Shown: in pieces, positions 27,101-35,926 of the stretch
Layout of the letters: every line of letters starts with the position of its first letter
Numbering within the stretch: the first letter of the stretch is position 1
Assembly: GCA_946480925.1 (NCBI GenBank)
Contig: CAMLLU010000006.1
Location: forward strand, 79,955 to 143,954
DNA length: 64,000 nucleotides
Reading direction: 5' to 3'
Source: an uncultured Rivibacter sp.
Lineage (GTDB): Bacteria; Pseudomonadota; Gammaproteobacteria; Burkholderiales; Burkholderiaceae
The notes under the pieces: generated by a model
Database searches by the model: none
What the model was told of the DNA's origin: nothing
What the model saw: the letters and a program-made list of their open reading frames with translations, nothing else
Program-made: the position numbers and the translations under genes

Positions 27101-30100
27101 GCTGCCTGGCCGGTCGCCAGCCGGTTGGCGTCCAGGCTCCCGCCAATGGCCATGTCACCGGCGCTGAAGATGAGCGCGCGTTCTCGGTTGGTGACGCTCT
27201 GCGCGCCGACGTCCAGCCTTGCCCGCGCCGCAATGGTGGCGGCCGTGCCGTTCTCGACGTCGTTGTTGAGGGTCGTCGCGCTGATGGCCACATGGTCGCC
27301 GTAGATGCGGCCGGTGCCCAGGTTGTTCAGCGTGCCGGCCGAGACGAAGGTTTCCTGGCCGTCGACGAGGCCGCGGTTGGTCAGCGTGCCGGAGGCGCTG
27401 ACGTTGGTGTTCGCCGCGCTGATTTCACCGGCGGCAGTGTTGTCGATGTTGGCGGCCGAAACGTTCAGCGTGTTGCCTGCCAGCAGCTTGGCCTGGTTGG
27501 TCAACGTACCGGTGGTCTGCAGCGTGGCGGTGCCATTGGCCTGGAAGTCACCGGTGTGCGTGTAGTCGCCGTTCAACCGCACGGTGAGGTCGCCCTCGCT
27601 CAGCAGCTTGCCGTCGCCGCTGAGGCTGGCCGTGTCCACCGTCACGGCCTCGCCGGCGATGAGCGTGCCGGTCGTGTTGTTGACGGCAAGCGTCTTGGCC
27701 GACGTGTTGGCATCCAGCACGGAGATGGCCTTGCCGGACGACACCAACCCGAGGTGGTTGCCCAGGCTGCCCGAGCCGGTCAGCGTGAGCGATTCGTCGG
27801 CGCGGATGGCGCCGGACGTGTTGTCCAGCGAGCCGAATGTGAGCGCCACCGAGCGCCCCTCGAGCCCCTGGTTGGCACCTTGCGTGTTCGCGTTGGCGAT
27901 GCTGCCCGCCGAGACGGTGAGCGTGCCACCCGAGCGCACGAGGCTGCCGGTGTTGTCGACGCTGCCCGCGCCGGCGTTGAGGGTGACGTCGCCCAGCGCT
28001 TGGACCTGGCCACCGCGGTTGTCGAGCGAACTGGCCTGCAACGCGATGGCGGCTTCGCCGGTCAGCACGCCGCCTTGCGTGTTGCGCACGGCAGCGCTCG
28101 TGACGGTGAGACCGCCGTGCGAGCCGATGAAGCCCGCCTGGTTGTTCAGTTCGCCGGTGGCCAGCGTGACGCTACCTTGTCCGATGATGCCGCCCGCGCT
28201 CGAGGAGTTGGTGTTGACCAGCGCCTGCCCGTGGGTGTTGACCACGAGAGCGCCACCAGCCTGAATCAACCCGGCATCGTTGCGCAGCGCTCCGCTTTGC
28301 ACGTCGAGCGTTTCGCGTGCAGCGAGCGTGCCTCGCGTGTTGTCGAGTGCCTGTGCACGGCTGTCGATGCGCAGGCCCTGCCCGGCCACGACACCGTCGG
28401 TGTTCGTGATGCCGGTGGCCGTCACGGTCACCGCTTGTGCTGCCTCGATGCGGCCCGTGCTGTTGATGACGACGTCCGCGGCCGTCGCCGTGACGCCGCC
28501 TTGCACCGAGCCGATGGTGCCGAGCGTGTTGTCGATGCGCCCGCCGTCGACGACCACGTCGCCGCGAGCAGCCATCACGCCCGCGGCGTTGTCGACGGCC
28601 TGGGTGGCATGCAGCTGCAGGCGCTGCCCTGCCGTGACCTGGCCCTGTGCGTTGTTGAGCTCAGCCGCTTCAATGCTCATCGCACCGCCAGCGCTGAGCT
28701 GGCCCTGCGCGCGGTTGTCCACCGCACCGCTGGCCTGGAGGTTCAGGCTCGCCGCCTGGATGGTCCCGCCCTGGTTGGCCACGTCACCCGCGACGATGCT
28801 CGCATTGCCGTTGCCGGCCAGCGTGCCGCCGGTGTTGTCCAGACGTGTGAGAGCACTGATGACCGTCGCACCGCTGCCGGTCTGAATGATCTGGCCGCCG
28901 CGGTTCGAAAGCGTTTGCGTCTGCAGCTGCAGGCCCTGCGCCACGGTGCTGCCGGCGTCCAGCACGGCATCCGTCGCGGTCAGGCGCAAGGTGCCGTTGC
29001 TGGCGACCTGGCCGCGCACGCCGTCGAAGGTGCCGGCCGTGAGCGACAGCTCTCCAGCCCCGGCATGCTCGATGCGCCCATCGGTGTTGGTCAGCGTCTG
29101 CGCCGTGACGGCCAGGTTGCCGCTGTTGGCGGCGAGACGGCCGTTGCGGTTGTCGAAGTTGCCGCCCAGTGCGATGGTGGTGTCGCCACTGCCGGTCTGC
29201 ACGATGAGGCCTTGCACGTTCGACAGGTTGGCCACGTGCAGGTCGAGCTGTGCGGCCGTCAGCTGGCCGGCGTTGTTGTCGAGCGCCTGGCTCGCCTGGT
29301 TGTTGGCAGTGGCGCTGAGCGTGCCGGCCGCCGAGACCACGGCCTGGCTCGTGGTGATGGCGCCTTGCGTTGCCGTGAGAGATAGGCCAGCTCCACTCGT
29401 CTGGCTGCCCGAAAGATCGACGGTGGCGCCGGTAAAGCGGCCCGTGGCCACCGCGATGTTCTGGCCGTGTGCCACGAGCGCTTCGCCCGCCGTCGCAGAA
29501 AGGTTGCCACCAAAGGACAAGGTGCCGTCAGCACGCAGCCCGGCGGCGAGCAGGCTGCCGGCCTGGCTGTCGATGCGACGCGCCTGCAGCGTCGTGTCGC
29601 CCTGCGCGGCGATGACGCCGGTGTTGGTCAGCGTGCCGGTGACGGTGAGGCTGCTGTCGCCCTGGGCATAGAGGCTGCCGGTGTTGCTGACGCTGCCGGA
29701 GCGCACCGTCAGGTCGCCGCCTGCGTAGGCCTGCCCCTGGGTGTTGATGAACGCGCCGCTGAGTTGCAGGCCCACGGCGCCGAGCGCCTGGGTCGTGCCA
29801 CGGGTGTTGTCCAGGCCCCCGCCGGTGAGGGTGAGGTTGCCGTTGGCAGCCAGCACGCCGTCGGTGTTGTCCGCCGCTTGCGCGACCGTTGCGGCCAGCG
29901 ATGCCCCGGCCAGCACGCGCCCGGTCAAGTTGTTCAACTGCCCGGCGTTCAGCACCGTGTTGCCACCGGCCGTGATGAGGCCGTTGGCCGAGTTGTCCAG
30001 CAGGCCGCCGGCAGAGACTCCGGCGGCACCAGCGGCCTGCACCGTGCCGCCGCGGTTGGCCAGTTCACCGAGCGTGAGCGTTGCACCGCCGTTGCTCGCC

Positions 30101-33100
30101 AGCAAGCCGCCGGTGTTGTCGAGGCGGGTCGTCGCGGCCACGGCCATGGAGCCCGTGCCGGTCTGGATGATCTGGCCGCCGCGGTTTGAAAGCGTGGCCG
30201 TGTCGAGTGCCAGCTGTGCAGCCACCGTGCTGGCCGCGTCGAGCGTGGCGCTTTGAGCTGCCAGCTGCATCGTGCCGTTGGTGGCCACCACACCGCGGGT
30301 GCCGTCGAGCGTTGCGGCATCCACCGCCAGCGTGCCGGTGTTGGCATGCTCGATGCGGCCATCGACGTTGGTGAACGTCTGCGCAGACAGCGCAAGGTTG
30401 CGGCTGTTGGCGGCAATGCGGCCGCCCGCGTTGTCGAGGCTGCCGCTCAGCGCGACCGTGGTGTCGCCTGTGCCGGTTTGCACCAGCTCGCCTTGAACGT
30501 TCGAGAGGTTGGCCAAGTGCAGGTCGAGCTGCCGTGCGGTCAACTGGCCGGCGTCGTTGTTCAGCGCCTGCCCCGCCTGGCGGTTGGCAGTGGCACTGAG
30601 CGTGCCGCCCGCCGACACCACCGCCTGGCTCGTCGTGATCGAGCCTTGGGTGGCTACCAGCGTGAGATCGGCCGCACCCGTCTGGCTGCGCGACAGGTCG
30701 ACGGTGGCTCCCGCGAAGTTTGCGGTGCCTGCTGCGACGTTCTGGCCATGTGCCGCAAGCGCTTGTGTCGCGGTCACGGACAGATTGCCGCGGTCTGCCA
30801 GCGAGCCGTCGCTGCGCAGGCCGGCGGCGAGCAGGCCTGCCGCAGCACTGTCGATGCGGCCCCCTTGCAACGTCGTGTTGCCCCCTGCGGCGATGAAGCC
30901 CGTGTTGGTGAGCACATCGGTGGTCGAGACACTGGCGTTGCCCTGCGCATAGAGACCGCCGCCGTTGTCCAGCGTTGCAGCCTGCACGCCCAGATCTGTG
31001 CCTGCGTTGATCTGCCCCTGTGCATTGACCAGCGTTGCACCAACCTGCAGGTTGGCGTTGCCCAAGGCCTGCAGCGTGCCACGCGTGTTGTCCAGGCCAG
31101 CAGCGGTAAGGCCGAGGTTCTGGTTGGCTGCGACGAGGCCGTCAGTGTTGTCGAGGTTTTGTGCAACCGTCGCCGTGAGCGACGCCCCCGCCAACAGGCG
31201 GCCGTGCTCATTGCTCAACTGCCCCGCACGCACTGCGACGTTGCCGCCAGCCGTGACGGTGCCCTGCGCGGAGTTGTCGAGCTCTCCGGTGGCGGTGATG
31301 TCGAGCGATGAGGAGGCGCCGGCCGCCTGGGCCGTGCCGCCCTGGTTGCGCAGGTCGCCGACGCGCAGCGTGGTTGCACCGTTGCTCGCGAGGAGGCCAC
31401 CGGTGTTGTCCAGGTAGGTCGTCGCGGCAATGGCCGTGGCCTCGCTGCCGGTCTGCACGATCTGCCCACCGCGGTTCGACAGCGTTTGCGTGTCCACCAT
31501 GATGCGCCGGGCCGAGGTGCCGCCCGCGTCGAGCACGGCGGTCTGAGCCGTCAGCACCAGCGCGCCGTTGCCCACCACGACACCACGTGTGCCGTTCAGT
31601 GTGAGCACGTCGATGTTCAGGGTGTCGTTGCCGGCATGCTCGATGCGGCCGTCGGCGTTGACCAGCGTGCGGGCCGACAGCGCGAGGTTGCGGCTGTTGG
31701 CGGCGATGCGGCCGCCGGTGTTGTCGAGGTCGCCGGCCAAGGCGATGGTCGTGTCGCCCGAGCCCGTTTGCACGAGCTCCCCCTGCACGTTGGAAAGGTC
31801 ATGCGCGCTGAGCTGCAGCTGAAGGCCCCACAGCTGGGCGGCATCGGTGCGTAGCGTCTGCGTCGCGCTTGCGCCCAGCGTCTGGCTGGCTGCGACCGTA
31901 GCGCCATGCGCGTCGATGTCGCCCGCCGTCGCGCTCAGCGCCACATCGCGTGAACCGGTCTGGCTGCCGGAGACGTCGATGCTCGCCCCCCGCAGCCGTG
32001 CGAGGCCGGCCGCGAGGTTCTGGCCGCGGGCCACGAGCGCCTGTGCGGTGGTCACGGTGAGGTCTCCGCTGCCAGCCAATGAACCGTCACCGCGCAGGCC
32101 GGCGGCCAGCAGGCTGCCCGCGCTGCTGTCGAGTCGGCTGGCCTGCAAAGTCGTGTTGCCTTGGGCAGCGATGACGCCGGCATTGCTGAGTGCGCCACTT
32201 GCCGTGAGCGCGACGCTGCCCTGTGCATATAGGCTGCCGGTGTTGCTCACGTCGCCTGCCTGCACGGCCAGGTCGGTGCCGGCAAACGCTTGCCCCTGCG
32301 CATTCGTGAAAGCGGCGCCGACGTTCAGTGCTGCAGCGCCCTGCACTGCTTGCAGCGTTCCGCGGGTGTTGTCGAGGCTGGCCGCGGCGACGCTCAAATC
32401 CTGGTTGCCGGCCAAGAGGCCGTCGGTGTTGTCGAGCGCCCGAGCAGCGTTCACGGAGAGCGAGGCACCTGCAGTGACTCGCCCTTGCTGGTTGAGCAGT
32501 TGCCCGGCGCTGATGACCGTGTTGCCGCCTGCGGCGATGAAGCCGTTTGCCGAGTTGTCGAGCTCTGCCGTAACCGTGACGTCGACGTTCGAGGCGCCAG
32601 TTGCCTGGATGACGCCGCCCTGGTTGAGCAGCTCCCCTGCGCTCACTGAGGTCGCACCGTTGCTTGCGAGCACACCGCCGGTGTTGTCAAGGCGCGTGGT
32701 GGCCTTGATGGTGGTGGCGCCCACACCGGTCTGCACGATCTGGCCGCTGCGGTTCGACAGCGCCGCCGTGTCGAGTTGCAGACGTGCTGCCGAGGTGGTG
32801 CCTGCGTCGAGCGTTGCTGCCTGCGCAGCGAGCTGCAGGCTGCCGTTGCTCAGCAAGGCACCGCGCGCTCCGTCCAGCGTGCTGGCGTTGACCACCAGCG
32901 TGCCGCTGCCGGCGTGCTCGATGCGCCCATCGGTGTTGGTCAGCGCCTGGGCCGAGAGCGAGAGGTTGTGGCCGTTGCTGGCAATGCGGCCGCCGGTGTT
33001 GTCCAACTGGCCAAGCCCGGTGATGCTGCTGTCACCGTTACCGGTCTGCACGACGCTGCCGCCGGCGTTGGCGAGGTTGGCTACATGCAGGTCGAGCTGT

Positions 33101-35868
33101 TGCGCGCTCAGTTGGCCGGCACGGTTGTCCAGCGTTTGGGTGGCCTGTGCATTGGCCGTGATACCGAGCGTGCCGGTCGCGGAGACCACGGCTTCGCGTG
33201 TGCTGACGTCGCCTTGCGTGGCCGTGAGGCTCACTTGGTGGGCGCCGGTCTGGCTGCCGGTGAGGTCCACGGCCGTGCCGGCCATGCGCATTTGCCCGGC
33301 CGCAAGGTTCTGCCCTCGAGCCACCAAGGCCCCGCCTGTCGTGATGATCAGGTCGCCGCTCACGGCCAACGTGCCGTCGCCGCGGATGCCCGCGCCGAGC
33401 AGGCTGCCCGCCTGGCTCTCCAGGCGCTGTGCCTGCAGCGTGGTGTGCCCTTGAGCGGCAATGACGCCGGCATTCACCAACCTGCCGTTCGCACTGACGC
33501 TCGCTTGGCCTTGCGCGTAGAGGCTGCCGGTGTTGTCGATGTCACCCGCCTGCACGTGCAGGTCGCTCGTAGCGAAGACCTGGCCTTGGGCGTTCGTCAG
33601 CAAGCCGCCGACACCGAAGTTCACCATGCCCGATTCCACCGTGCCACGGGTGTTGTCCAGGCGGGCCGCCGTGACGTTCAGCGCCTCGCTCGACACGAGC
33701 GCGCCATCGGTGTTGTCGACGCCCTGCGTGGCCTGGGCATCGAGCGAGCCGGCGGCCGACACGTGGCCGCGCTGGTTGTTCAGCGCCCCTGCGGCCAGCA
33801 CGGCTCGGCCGGCTGCAGCGATACGCCCCTCTGCAGAGTTGTCGAGCAGGCCTGTGGTGCTGACGCGCAGACTGGCAGCACCGGCGGCCTGCACGGTGCC
33901 GCCTTGGTTGACGAGGCTCTGTGCGGTGAGGGTCGTGCTGCCGTTGCTGGCAATGACGCCGCCGGTGTTGTCGAGACCCTGCGCCACGCTGAGCGCGGTG
34001 TCGCCGGTGCCGGTCTGCACGATTTGCCCGCCCCGGTTGGACAGGCTCGTGGCCTGCAGGCTCAGGCGGCCTGCCACGGTGATGGCACCGTTGAGCTGGG
34101 CCTGCCCCGTGGAGGCCGCGAGCTGGCCTTGCGTGCCGATGTAGCCGCGTTCGCCATCGAGCGCGACCGCGGCCAACGTCAACTGCCCTGCGCCCGCATG
34201 TTCGATGCGGCCTTCGGTGTTGGCCAGTGTCTGTGCCGAGAGCGCCAGGTTCTGCCCGTTGGTGGCGATGCGGCCGCCGGTGTTGTTCAAGTCGCCGGCC
34301 AGTTGCAGGCTCGTGTCGCCGCTGCCGGTTTGCACGAGTTCGCCTTGCACGTTCGAAATGCTGCGGGCGCTCAACGTGAGCTGCTCTGCAGACACCTGCG
34401 CCCCGTCAGTGCGCAAGGTTCGCGCCGCGCTTGCAGTCAACGTCTGTGCTGCAGCCAGCGTGGCGCGGCTCGCGTCGATGTCTGCACTGCTCGCGCTCAG
34501 GTTGATGTCACGAGCACTGGTCTGGCTCTGGCTGATGTCGACGGCCGATGCAGTCACGCTGATACTGCTCGTCGCCAGGTTCTGGCCATGTGCTGCCACT
34601 TCGTTTGTCGACGTGATGTTCAGCGCGCCCGCCGCACCGAGGCTCCCATCGGAGCGCAGCCCCGCGGCGAGCACCGAGTCGGCTGTGGCGTCGACCTGCG
34701 AAGTACGGCCGGTCGCCGCAAGCGTGGTGTTGCCTTGTGCAGCGATGACCCCGCCGTTGTCGATGTTGCCGCGCGTGTTCAGCTGCGTATCGCCTTGGGC
34801 GTAGACGATGCCGCTGTTGGCGATGCCGCCTTGGGTGTCGGCGAGCACGCTGCCCGTTGCCGTGATGCGCCCGGCGTTCTCGAGGCGACCATCGGCCGTG
34901 ACGACCACGTTGCCCGCGCTCGCGCCGATGACGCCGGTGTTGCGCACGCCCACGCCGGCTTCGGTGCCGACGAGGGTGATTTTTCCGGCGTACATGCCGC
35001 CGAGCTGGGCGACGTCTATCGCGAACGAGGGTGCAACACCGCTGGCCGTGGTGGGGGTGGCCTGCGTGTGACCGGCATCGACTTCGTTGACACCGGTGGT
35101 CACCTTGAGCTCGTTGGCCCAGATGCTCGCGTTGGCCTGCACGGCGCGCGCGATGATGTCGGTGTAGTCGGTGCGGCTGGCGTCGAGTCCCGCGCCTTCG
35201 ATGCTGACGACGCCTCGCTGCACCCGGTAGCCTTCCAGGCTGCCACCATTGACGATGGGCGTGCCAGTCGTCAGCGTGGCGCGGCTGGCGTTCAGGAAGC
35301 CACAGCCGTCGCAGGTGATGCCTGCCGCATTGGCGATGACGACCTGCGCGCGCTGGCCAGCCACTTCGATGTAGCCGCGCAGCTGGCTCGGGTTGCTGGC
35401 ATTGACCTCGTTGAGGATGACGCGTGCCGTGCCGTTGGCCAGCCACGGGTTGCCCTGCACCCAGCCGCCCAGTTGCGTCTGCACGTTGCTGCGCGAGTTG
35501 TTCAGGATGGCGCCCTGGCCGTTGACGTCGAACTGGCTGTAGGTGTTGCGTGAGATACCGGCCGCACTGGGCGTCTGGATGTTGACCAGCGGCACGCCGT
35601 TGCCGGCATTGAGCACGGTGGGCTGCTGGTTCTTCGGCGCGTTGGGGTCGGCCACGATCTGGGCGTTGGCCAGTGGGGAGGCAAGCGTTATCAGGCCCAA
35701 GGCGGTGAACAGGGCGAAGCTCAAGCTGCGCAGCGTCGCCGTGATGCCGAGCGATGCCGCTCCGGTGCTGGTACCGGGCGCCTTGGCGTCGCTGGAGGCG
35801 GTTTCGGCCACAGCCATCAGTTGGCCGCGCTTCTTGTTGAAGACGATGCGATGGAGGTGCTTGTTCAC
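21136..35868 (-). CDS. cdiA: CdiA-type contact-dependent inhibition effector, 4910 residues
   Basis: This giant two-partner-secretion exoprotein begins with an extended signal peptide (MNKHLHRIVFNKKRGQLMAV to LASPLANA, about 1-69). The TPS domain (about 70-320) has NAAGITCDGCGFLNASRATL. A very long FHA-1 stalk (about 350-2900) contains five roughly 428-residue modules. A central receptor-binding-type region with FRIRHKGRDEQG follows, then an Ala/Ser/Thr-rich spacer (about 3120-3310), a conserved RSWLSSDYLLQQLELDP segment (about 3340), FHA-2 repeats (about 3460-4320), and a pretoxin region ending QTANNYL at 4526-4532. The last 378 residues are the variable C-terminal effector: a Cys-containing helical part, then a possible ADP-ribosyltransferase-like end (TTHVRG, PYISTT). 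It is exported by CdiB and opposed by the downstream gene. Confidence 0.93.
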   Translation of the reverse strand: MNKHLHRIVFNKKRGQLMAVAETASSDAKAPGTSTGAASLGITATLRSLSFALFTALGLITLASPLANAQIVADPNAPKNQQPTVLNAGNGVPLVNIQTPSAAGISRNTYSQFDVNGQGAILNNSRSNVQTQLGGWVQGNPWLANGTARVILNEVNASNPSQLRGYIEVAGQRAQVVIANAAGITCDGCGFLNASRATLTTGTPIVNGGSLEGYRVQRGVVSIEGAGLDASRTDYTDIIARAVQANASIWANELKVTTGVNEVDAGHTQATPTTASGVAPSFAIDVAQLGGMYAGKITLVGTEAGVGVRNTGVIGASAGNVVVTADGRLENAGRITATGSVLADTQGGIANSGIVYAQGDTQLNTRGNIDNGGVIAAQGNTTLAATGRTSQVDATADSVLAAGLRSDGSLGAAGALNITSTNEVAAHGQNLATSSISVTASAVDISQSQTSARDINLSASSADIDASRATLAAAQTLTASAARTLRTDGAQVSAEQLTLSARSISNVQGELVQTGSGDTSLQLAGDLNNTGGRIATNGQNLALSAQTLANTEGRIEHAGAGQLTLAAVALDGERGYIGTQGQLAASTGQAQLNGAITVAGRLSLQATSLSNRGGQIVQTGTGDTALSVAQGLDNTGGVIASNGSTTLTAQSLVNQGGTVQAAGAASLRVSTTGLLDNSAEGRIAAAGRAVLAAGALNNQRGHVSAAGSLDAQATQGVDNTDGALVSSEALNVTAARLDNTRGTVESGMVNFGVGGLLTNAQGQVFATSDLHVQAGDIDNTGSLYAQGQASVSANGRLVNAGVIAAQGHTTLQAQRLESQAGSLLGAGIRGDGTLAVSGDLIITTGGALVARGQNLAAGQMRMAGTAVDLTGSQTGAHQVSLTATQGDVSTREAVVSATGTLGITANAQATQTLDNRAGQLSAQQLDLHVANLANAGGSVVQTGNGDSSITGLGQLDNTGGRIASNGHNLSLSAQALTNTDGRIEHAGSGTLVVNASTLDGARGALLSNGSLQLAAQAATLDAGTTSAARLQLDTAALSNRSGQIVQTGVGATTIKATTRLDNTGGVLASNGATSVSAGELLNQGGVIQATGASNVDVTVTAELDNSANGFIAAGGNTVISAGQLLNQQGRVTAGASLSVNAARALDNTDGLLAGNQDLSVAAASLDNTRGTLQAVQGAAALNVGAAFTNAQGQAFAGTDLAVQAGDVSNTGSLYAQGSVALTASGALSNAGVIAAQGNTTLQASRLDSSAGSLLAAGLRGDGSLAGSGDLTVTTAQALVARGQNLAAGLARLRGASIDVSGSQTGSRDVALSATAGDIDAHGATVAASQTLGASATQTLRTDAAQLWGLQLQLSAHDLSNVQGELVQTGSGDTTIALAGDLDNTGGRIAANSRNLALSARTLVNADGRIEHAGNDTLNIDVLTLNGTRGVVVGNGALVLTAQTAVLDAGGTSARRIMVDTQTLSNRGGQIVQTGSEATAIAATTYLDNTGGLLASNGATTLRVGDLRNQGGTAQAAGASSSLDITATGELDNSAQGTVTAGGNVAVRAGQLSNEHGRLLAGASLTATVAQNLDNTDGLVAANQNLGLTAAGLDNTRGTLQALGNANLQVGATLVNAQGQINAGTDLGVQAATLDNGGGLYAQGNASVSTTDVLTNTGFIAAGGNTTLQGGRIDSAAAGLLAAGLRSDGSLADRGNLSVTATQALAAHGQNVAAGTANFAGATVDLSRSQTGAADLTLVATQGSITTSQAVVSAGGTLSATANRQAGQALNNDAGQLTARQLDLHLANLSNVQGELVQTGTGDTTVALSGSLDNAGGRIAANSRNLALSAQTFTNVDGRIEHANTGTLAVDAATLDGTRGVVATNGTMQLAAQSATLDAASTVAAQLALDTATLSNRGGQIIQTGTGSMAVAATTRLDNTGGLLASNGGATLTLGELANRGGTVQAAGAAGVSAGGLLDNSANGLITAGGNTVLNAGQLNNLTGRVLAGASLAATVAQAADNTDGVLAANGNLTLTGGGLDNTRGTTQALGAVGLQLSGAFINTQGQAYAGGDLTVRSGSVSNTGSLYAQGDSSLTVTGTLTNTGVIAAQGDTTLQARRIDSQAGSLLAAGLRADGTLSFGGNLSATAGEALVAHGQNIAVATGRFTGATVDLSGSQTSGAGLSLTATQGAITTSQAVVSAAGTLSATANNQASQALDNNAGQLTAAQLDLHVANLSNVQGLIVQTGSGDTTIALGGNFDNRNGRLAANSGNLAVTAQTLTNTDGRIEHAGAGELSLTAGTFDGVRGQVASNGTLRLTATDAVLDAGSTVAQGLQLQTQTLSNRGGQIIQTGSGATVISALTRLDNTGGTLAGNGNASIVAGDVANQGGTIQAASLNLQASGAVDNRAQGQLSAGGAMSIEAAELNNAQGQVTAGQRLQLHATQAVDNAAGVMAARGDVVVDGGRIDNTLGTIGSVQGGVTATAADVVINSTGRIEAAQAVTVTATGITNTDGVVAGQGLRIDSRAQALDNTRGTLAARETLDVQSGALRNDAGLIQAGGALVVNTHGQALVNTNSSSAGGIIGQGSVTLATGELNNQAGFIGSHGGLTVTSAAVRNTQGGVLTGEAAIALQASSLDNRGGQVQALGDVTLNAGAGSVDNTGSLVRSGGTLTVSAGSIANANTQGANQGLEGRSVALTFGSLDNTSGAIRADESLTLTGSGSLGNHLGLVSSGKAISVLDANTSAKTLAVNNTTGTLIAGEAVTVDTASLSGDGKLLSEGDLTVRLNGDYTHTGDFQANGTATLQTTGTLTNQAKLLAGNTLNVSAANIDNTAAGEISAANTNVSASGTLTNRGLVDGQETFVSAGTLNNLGTGRIYGDHVAISATTLNNDVENGTAATIAARARLDVGAQSVTNRERALIFSAGDMAIGGSLDANRLATGQAATVNNHSATIEALGSLDLSARQINNTNEHFSTQVAEVSREARQDFQLAGSPNIYDSTQASQNNGASDDLLQAVTPEGTRDDFVRYDYNRIVTETQVLISDPGQILAGGAMRITADAFVNDRSRVIAGATLTGSIGMLSNLGADGQRTTTDAGTSTHFFRIRHKGRDEQGASASAYNPAATVVPIKVGMATYLQNTAVAGTGTQIAALTSNTVTETAAGAGDATAGLRSGTLIEVRAAVSAPASASGSTVATASGSGAGVAATAIDTAAAVNAPGAASASTVAAATGAAANQHVGAVGGTSVAVSGPTAATGAGASTATAADVSRSAAAVDAAAAVASPSTVAGASVSSATAAAASQATTAIASNGEAATAPATAVATTSFVIRAVVPNTTLPNSSLFRQNPDANARFLVETDPRFADYRSWLSSDYLLQQLELDPAMTQKRLGDGFYEQKLIREQVAQLTGRRFLEGYANDEAQYQALMGAGVTYAKQWKLVPGVALTSEQMAQLTTDIVWLVERPVTLADGSVQKVLVPQVYVRVKEGDIDGSGALLSAGAIGLNLSGDLNNGGTIAGRTVVSLTAENVQNLGGRISGQDVAVSARNDLNHLGGLIDAGNSLSVSAGRDLNVVTGMHGTSNDQSSRTNVGRVAGLYVGNAGGTLVAAAGRDINLIAASIVNAGESGQTVIAAGRDLKLGTVTESSRQSITWDANNWRKDASSAEVGTSIQAVGDVRLSAVNDLTARAATVTSSQGALTAVAGSNLSVTAGVATRDVDEAHKVSGSNSWTHKKTTTTRDTFEQTAVVGSTLSGHTVVLQAGDKAKGSGDLLIQGSSVTAQGAAVLSAGRDVTITSAEQATSTNHDSQTVKEAKGFAKAVGTALTATSMLTTGLPSPEGARLLTKKSNTQANEQTTTQAVGSTVSAGTLSVEAGRDATVQGSTLVADGHVDINAARNLNIVSTQNTQSGTSSASSKTSGFVGSFWQPAVGTVKQTQTGQERSTAQVASQVASLNGSVQLKAGEQYTQTSSQVLAPQGDIDIQAKQVDIGAAHDSGSATQTSQYSKTAIGGTVSVPLLNAVQGIQQSVQAGKTSGDARMQALAAVNAGMQAQAAAEQVAANGVAGGIKVSVSLGHSESRNQTTQSGSTAAGSQVTAGGDVHIAATGAGKDSVLNVSGSDIKAGQDATLKSDGALVLQAATNTAEQHSKNSSGGASVGVGFAFGGQQNGFTLEVSASRSLGKADGTDTSHANTHVSAGNALNLQSGGDTTLKGAVASGRQVTAEVGGDLKVESLQDRTKYDAKQQSAGVSVSVCVPPFCYGSSSVSASASQAKVQGDFVSVTEQSALQAGDGGFQVRVNGNTELKGGAISSSQAAIDANRNSLTTATLTTSDLQNRDDFKASAVSASGGTGGGSGGASQRSGHQASTTRAGISQANVVITDDKQQQAVSGQNAEQTVASLNRDVLTGKDTSGALGQAWDGQRLQEKVQAEASITAQFGQNAAKAVGDYAGGKVKELRMQAAAEADPSKRQALLDEASKWDEGGAYRVAAHAAVGGLAGGVQGALGAGASAATVPAIAEAVNGMGLPEPVRQVVIAAAGTAVGAAAGGTAGATAGFNQTANNYLKHEELKAKRDELAACKDQQCRESVNRKWDEVSQRRNEAMTVSCVDGASVQCRANLAELQTDMAALLANPSGRGLNRLTPEESNNLKQATEKYRTNLEVLAQRGNQALGTTAASPDQLVQAGYLSVQEAKDLKQLRLGQMVDFLGAVALPGGAKANGNKPVTKAMQEAEGASARATERARVENNVRRDDGQQYINNTAPKDVPETVTRRDNDFSSPVNDRGNPKASIDAEGNLNAANPQGTGSVTTHVRGSDPKNTPYISTTDPTSTEAPKNFGSQQVEINTRDLQRDINAGRVSPETTEIVPHQRVVEELQQKVDQAQARYERNPTQRNSERLEDAQKDLTNAARDGECLIKGCVPAPYVSVPKGTRSPIMPQQPKKQ
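28530..34810 (-). repeat. Five tandem modules of about 1.28 kb within cdiA
   Basis: The coding motif GRIEHA recurs five times, with its DNA at 29063, 30344, 31634, 32912 and 34196. The spacings are 1281, 1290, 1278 and 1284 bases. Each module also repeats GLR.DG, ELVQTG.GDT and LDNTGG motifs, so the units are about 426-430 residues long. The modules make up most of the FHA-1 filament and would set its reach. Confidence 0.85.
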
Positions 35869-35926
35869 GTTCTATCCTTGTTCCCTTGATGCGCGGCGAG
35901 CTTTCGAAAGGCCCGCGCGACTTGTC

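Noticed and set aside
21874..35553. Several long open frames on the plus strand opposite cdiA (for example 21874-26088 and 26227-29385)
   Set aside because: They mirror the repeat coding of cdiA in a G+C-rich gene, show His/Arg/Gly-rich composition and no domain, and no promoter or start signals.
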